A DNA stretch of 64,000 bases from Tolypeutes matacus (taxonomy: Eukaryota; Chordata; Mammalia; Cingulata; Chlamyphoridae), in assembly GCA_026826555.1 (NCBI GenBank), contig JAKSZT010018048.1:237617-301616 (forward strand), written 5' to 3'. This document shows positions 61,422-64,000 of this stretch, one piece after another (the stretch's first letter is position 1; each line of letters starts with the position of its first letter). Under the pieces are notes generated by a model, which searched no databases, had not been told where the DNA came from, and saw only the letters and a program-made list of their open reading frames with translations. A program made the position numbers and the translations under genes.

Positions 61422-61835
61422 TGTGATGGTTAGTCTAATGTGTCAACTCAGCTAGGTAATTGTGCCCAAGTGTTTGGTCAAGGAAGCACTGGGCTAATTG
61501 TAATACAAGGACATTTATGGACTTTAGTCATCAGTGATTTTACTGCATAGAGCCTGATTACATCTATGATCAACCAGGGAGATTGCTGTCACTAATGAGT
61601 GATGTTTTTTCCAATGAGTTGAATGTCTGAAAATGGGAAGTGATTTCAGCATTCAGAGAGAATTTCTCAGCTCATCTTTGGACAGCCAACATCTCCCAGA
61701 AACTCATCAATGACCTTCCTGGAATTTGGACTTGTGCATTCACAGAGCCACGTGAAAAAATTTTATAAAATCTCATGCAATTTACAAATATCTCTGGTTG
61801 ATTCTGTTTCCCTAGATAACCTTGAATGTTAGAGC
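61422..61835 (+). mobile_element. 5' LTR of an ERVL-like provirus
   Basis: Starts tgtgatggttagtctaatgt and is inserted into the antisense L1 copy E. The end is placed at about 61,835, just before a primer-binding-like site. It is related to the LTR at 9,789. A polyadenylation signal is not clear. Because the 3' LTR is outside the window, the target duplication cannot be checked. Confidence 0.75.
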
Positions 61836-61836
61836 T

Positions 61837-61850
61837 TGGTACAGGAGTGG
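61837..61850 (+). other. Probable primer binding site (tRNA-Leu-like)
   Basis: tggtacaggagtgg directly follows the LTR, where a retrovirus carries the site complementary to the 3' end of its tRNA primer. It resembles the Leu-type site of ERVL elements, with one base missing. Inferred from position and similarity. Confidence 0.5.
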
Positions 61851-63560
61851 TTCTTGAGGAAAAGAATCTTAAACATGGGATGTCTGAAGTGGCTCTGGGA
61901 GATTTGCAATTGGCTCTCTACTTTAATTGGACAGAAGGGTACTATTGATTCCCTTTCCAATAATGAAAAGGCCACTAGCAGTCCATGGCATGAGTTGGCC
62001 ATGGAGGTATGCAAAATATCATCACTTAATTCCCCTACTTCCATGCTTTAAGAGGTAAGGATTTGGATGAGAGTGTTTTCAATACCTTAATAGAGTTTTG
62101 TGGAGTCAAAAGGTACAATGATGTTAGCAGGGTCCTCCTAGATACTCCAGATACAGTTACCAAAGAAAGAGATGAGTTAAAGACTTCAAATTTGTAACTT
62201 AAATGCTGCATGAATGACGTGAAAGTTTCCATATGTGCTCTAAAAGAAAATCTTGTTTCCTGCAGCCACAAGCTTGAGATATATGAAAATCAGACTCAGA
62301 CACTCATTGTATAAGTAGCAGAGTTACAAAGGAAACTAAAATCTCAACCTCACTGGGTGTGTGCAATTAAAGTGAAGGCATTGATTGGCAAGGAGTAGAA
62401 CACTAGGGACTGGGATGGAGACATTTGGAATGATTATAATTTTGATGGGGACATAGGAACCCTAAATTCTGCTGAGGCTTTACTAGATAAACCTGTGATA
62501 ACCTGCCCAGAGGAGACCACATTTTGTCAACCTTGTATCACCCAGCCTCCAGCTTGCCCCAATTTGTCCAGACCTCCTTCCAACTCTGAGGTGGGTAGTA
62601 GTTGAGCTAAAGCCTGCACTGCCAAGCCTCTGATCTGCCCCAGGGAGTCTGGACCTCCTCCCAGCCCTGACACATGTACCAGCCAAACTATAGCATGCAC
62701 CTCCACCCTGTCCTAAGGAATCTGCCTTCCAACCCCTGGCAGAAGCGATTAATCCTGTTATACCAAATAAAAATGCAAATGAATGCCCTGAGACCAGTAG
62801 CTTGCAGGTCATTTCTAATTGTTCTCCTTACCCACCCACCCCCACCTCTCTTCACTTCAAGAACTATTACTAGATTAAAAATCACAACATATCCCCAAAG
62901 TTGAAATACAAAGTGTGACCCATGGGGACTTACGTTATACTTCAAAGAACTGCAGGAATTTTCCAACTTACGTAGACAGAAACCAGGGAAATATGTGTGG
63001 GAATGGATACTAAGGGTGTGGGATAATGGTGGAAAGAGTATAAAGTTAGATCAGACTGAATTTATTGATATGGGCCCACTATGCAGAAGTTCTGCATTCA
63101 ACACTGTAGCTCAAAGGGTTATGAAGGTCTCTAACAGTTTGTTTGAATGGCTGATGGAAACATGGATCCAAAGATGGCCTAACATGTTTGAGGTTGAAGG
63201 CAGAATCAAAGCAGCATTACAAATAGTCTCAGTTGCATAGATTTATGGCATTGGTTAAAATATCATGGAGTACCTACTAAATTTCTTCTGGACCTGTATA
63301 ACTAGAAGAGTTCTGGGTTGAGTGAACAAAACCCTAACTTGAATTACAGAGAATCAGGGCCTCTTAATCAATTGCCAGATTTAAGACAGTATACAGACCC
63401 AGACTGTGGAGAAGGTCCTCTTAGGGAAGGATCCTGTTAAACTGCCAAAATTTGTACTGTTAATCTTACTCCAAGCTTTCCCCAAGGATACCTACAGCCT
63501 TTTACTGGAGTAACTGTGCATTGGGGAAAAAGAAATGATCAGACATTTGGGAGATTATTA
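61851..63560 (+). pseudogene. Endogenous retrovirus gag remnant (ERVL-like)
   Basis: Short pieces of open frame in order, such as those at 61,836-62,051 and 62,995-63,240, contain gag/capsid-like sequence rich in Trp and Asp (for example WILRVWDNGG). Frequent stops and frameshifts break it, so no capsid could be produced. The internal region is linked to the LTR on its left and to a protease/polymerase remnant on its right. Old copy. The exact gag start is not determined. Confidence 0.65.
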
Positions 63561-64000
63561 GACACTCAGAAGTGACATTAATTCCAGGAGACACAAAACA
63601 TAACTGTGGTCCACCAGTCAGAATAGGGGCTTATGGAAGTCAGGTGATTGATGGAGTTTTAGCGCAGGTTCATCTCACAGTGGGTCCAGTGGTTCCCTGG
63701 ATCCATTCTGTGGTGATTTCCCCAGTTACAATTTGCATAATTGGAATAGACATACTCAGTAACTGGCAAAATCCCCATATTGGATCCCTGACTTGTGGAG
63801 TGAGGACTTTTATGGTTGGAAAGGCCAAGTGGAAGACACTAGAACTGCTCCTGCCTAGCAAAATAGCAAAGCAAAAGCAGTACATATTCCTGAAGGGATT
63901 GTAAAGATTAGTGAATGACGCAGGGGTGGTGATTCTCCCCACATCCCCATTAAACTCTCCTATTTGGCCTGTGCAGAAAACAGATGGATGTTGGAGGATG
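63561..64000 (+). pseudogene. Endogenous retrovirus protease and start of reverse transcriptase (ERVL-like), cut by the window end
   Basis: An Asp-Thr of the aspartic protease site is visible near 63,560, but the frame breaks directly after it. The downstream frame 63,572-63,904 is open for 110 codons and includes CIIGIDILSNWQNPHIG, the usual end of an ERVL-type protease. After a stop, another frame near 63,935-64,000 gives SPIWPVQKTDGCWRM, the beginning of the reverse transcriptase. The pol gene continues beyond the window. The breaks make it nonfunctional. Assignment to the ERVL group rests on this wording and on the LTR/primer site. Confidence 0.8.

Noticed and set aside
1..64000. CRISPR array, operon, insertion sequence or other prokaryotic system
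   Set aside because: No spaced short repeats, no Shine-Dalgarno-led gene runs and no long ORFs. All structure fits mammalian retroelement-rich DNA.

Overview
This window reads as mammalian nuclear DNA: AT-rich, intron-free, and made mostly of LINE-1 (L1) copies in both orientations, with tRNA-derived SINEs, ERVL/MaLR-type LTRs, processed pseudogenes and decayed olfactory receptor (OR) genes. The SINEs (a tRNA-like head with A and B boxes and a short tail) and the L1 3' ends resemble those I associate with Xenarthra (sloths, anteaters, armadillos). That assignment is an inference from memory, not a search. I see no intact host protein-coding gene.

Layout: 0-5 kb holds a broken sense L1 (reverse transcriptase part and 3' UTR) with a later L1 3' UTR piece nested in it between 12-bp target-site duplications. 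5-15.7 kb is mostly unassigned sequence with an antisense SINE, an OR pseudogene with a large internal deletion (8.3 kb), LTRs and ancient L1 fragments. 15.7-19.1 kb is a processed pseudogene of FDX1 (adrenodoxin), bounded by an 11-bp duplication and interrupted by two L1 3'-end insertions, each with its own duplication. 19.4-25.5 kb is an internally deleted sense L1, itself hit by a SINE and a solo LTR. 25.5-26.3 kb is an antisense OR pseudogene, 27-29.7 kb an antisense L1, and 30.9-31.8 kb a second antisense OR pseudogene. 32.5-35 kb is an antisense L1 3' UTR, and 35.2-36.1 kb an ancient L1 5' region. 36.4-38.7 kb is a RUFY3 processed pseudogene with a CpG-rich 5' end. 38.7-50.6 kb is a nearly complete L1 with a duplicated 5' region, ORF1 and ORF2 remnants and a 2.9-kb 3' UTR. 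50.6-55.8 kb is mostly unassigned. 55.8-61.4 kb is an antisense L1 with a 2.7-kb 3' UTR. 61.4 kb to the end is the 5' LTR and gag/protease/RT start of an ERVL-like provirus that runs out of the window.

The genes do not work together as a system. The locus looks like the decayed part of an OR cluster, filled by successive waves of retrotransposition whose order can be read from nesting. The most interesting points are the very long L1 3' UTRs, a shared antisense reading frame within them, a G-rich motif near the L1 3' end where two independent insertions break, and the stacked L1 5' ends at 38.7-42.5 kb.
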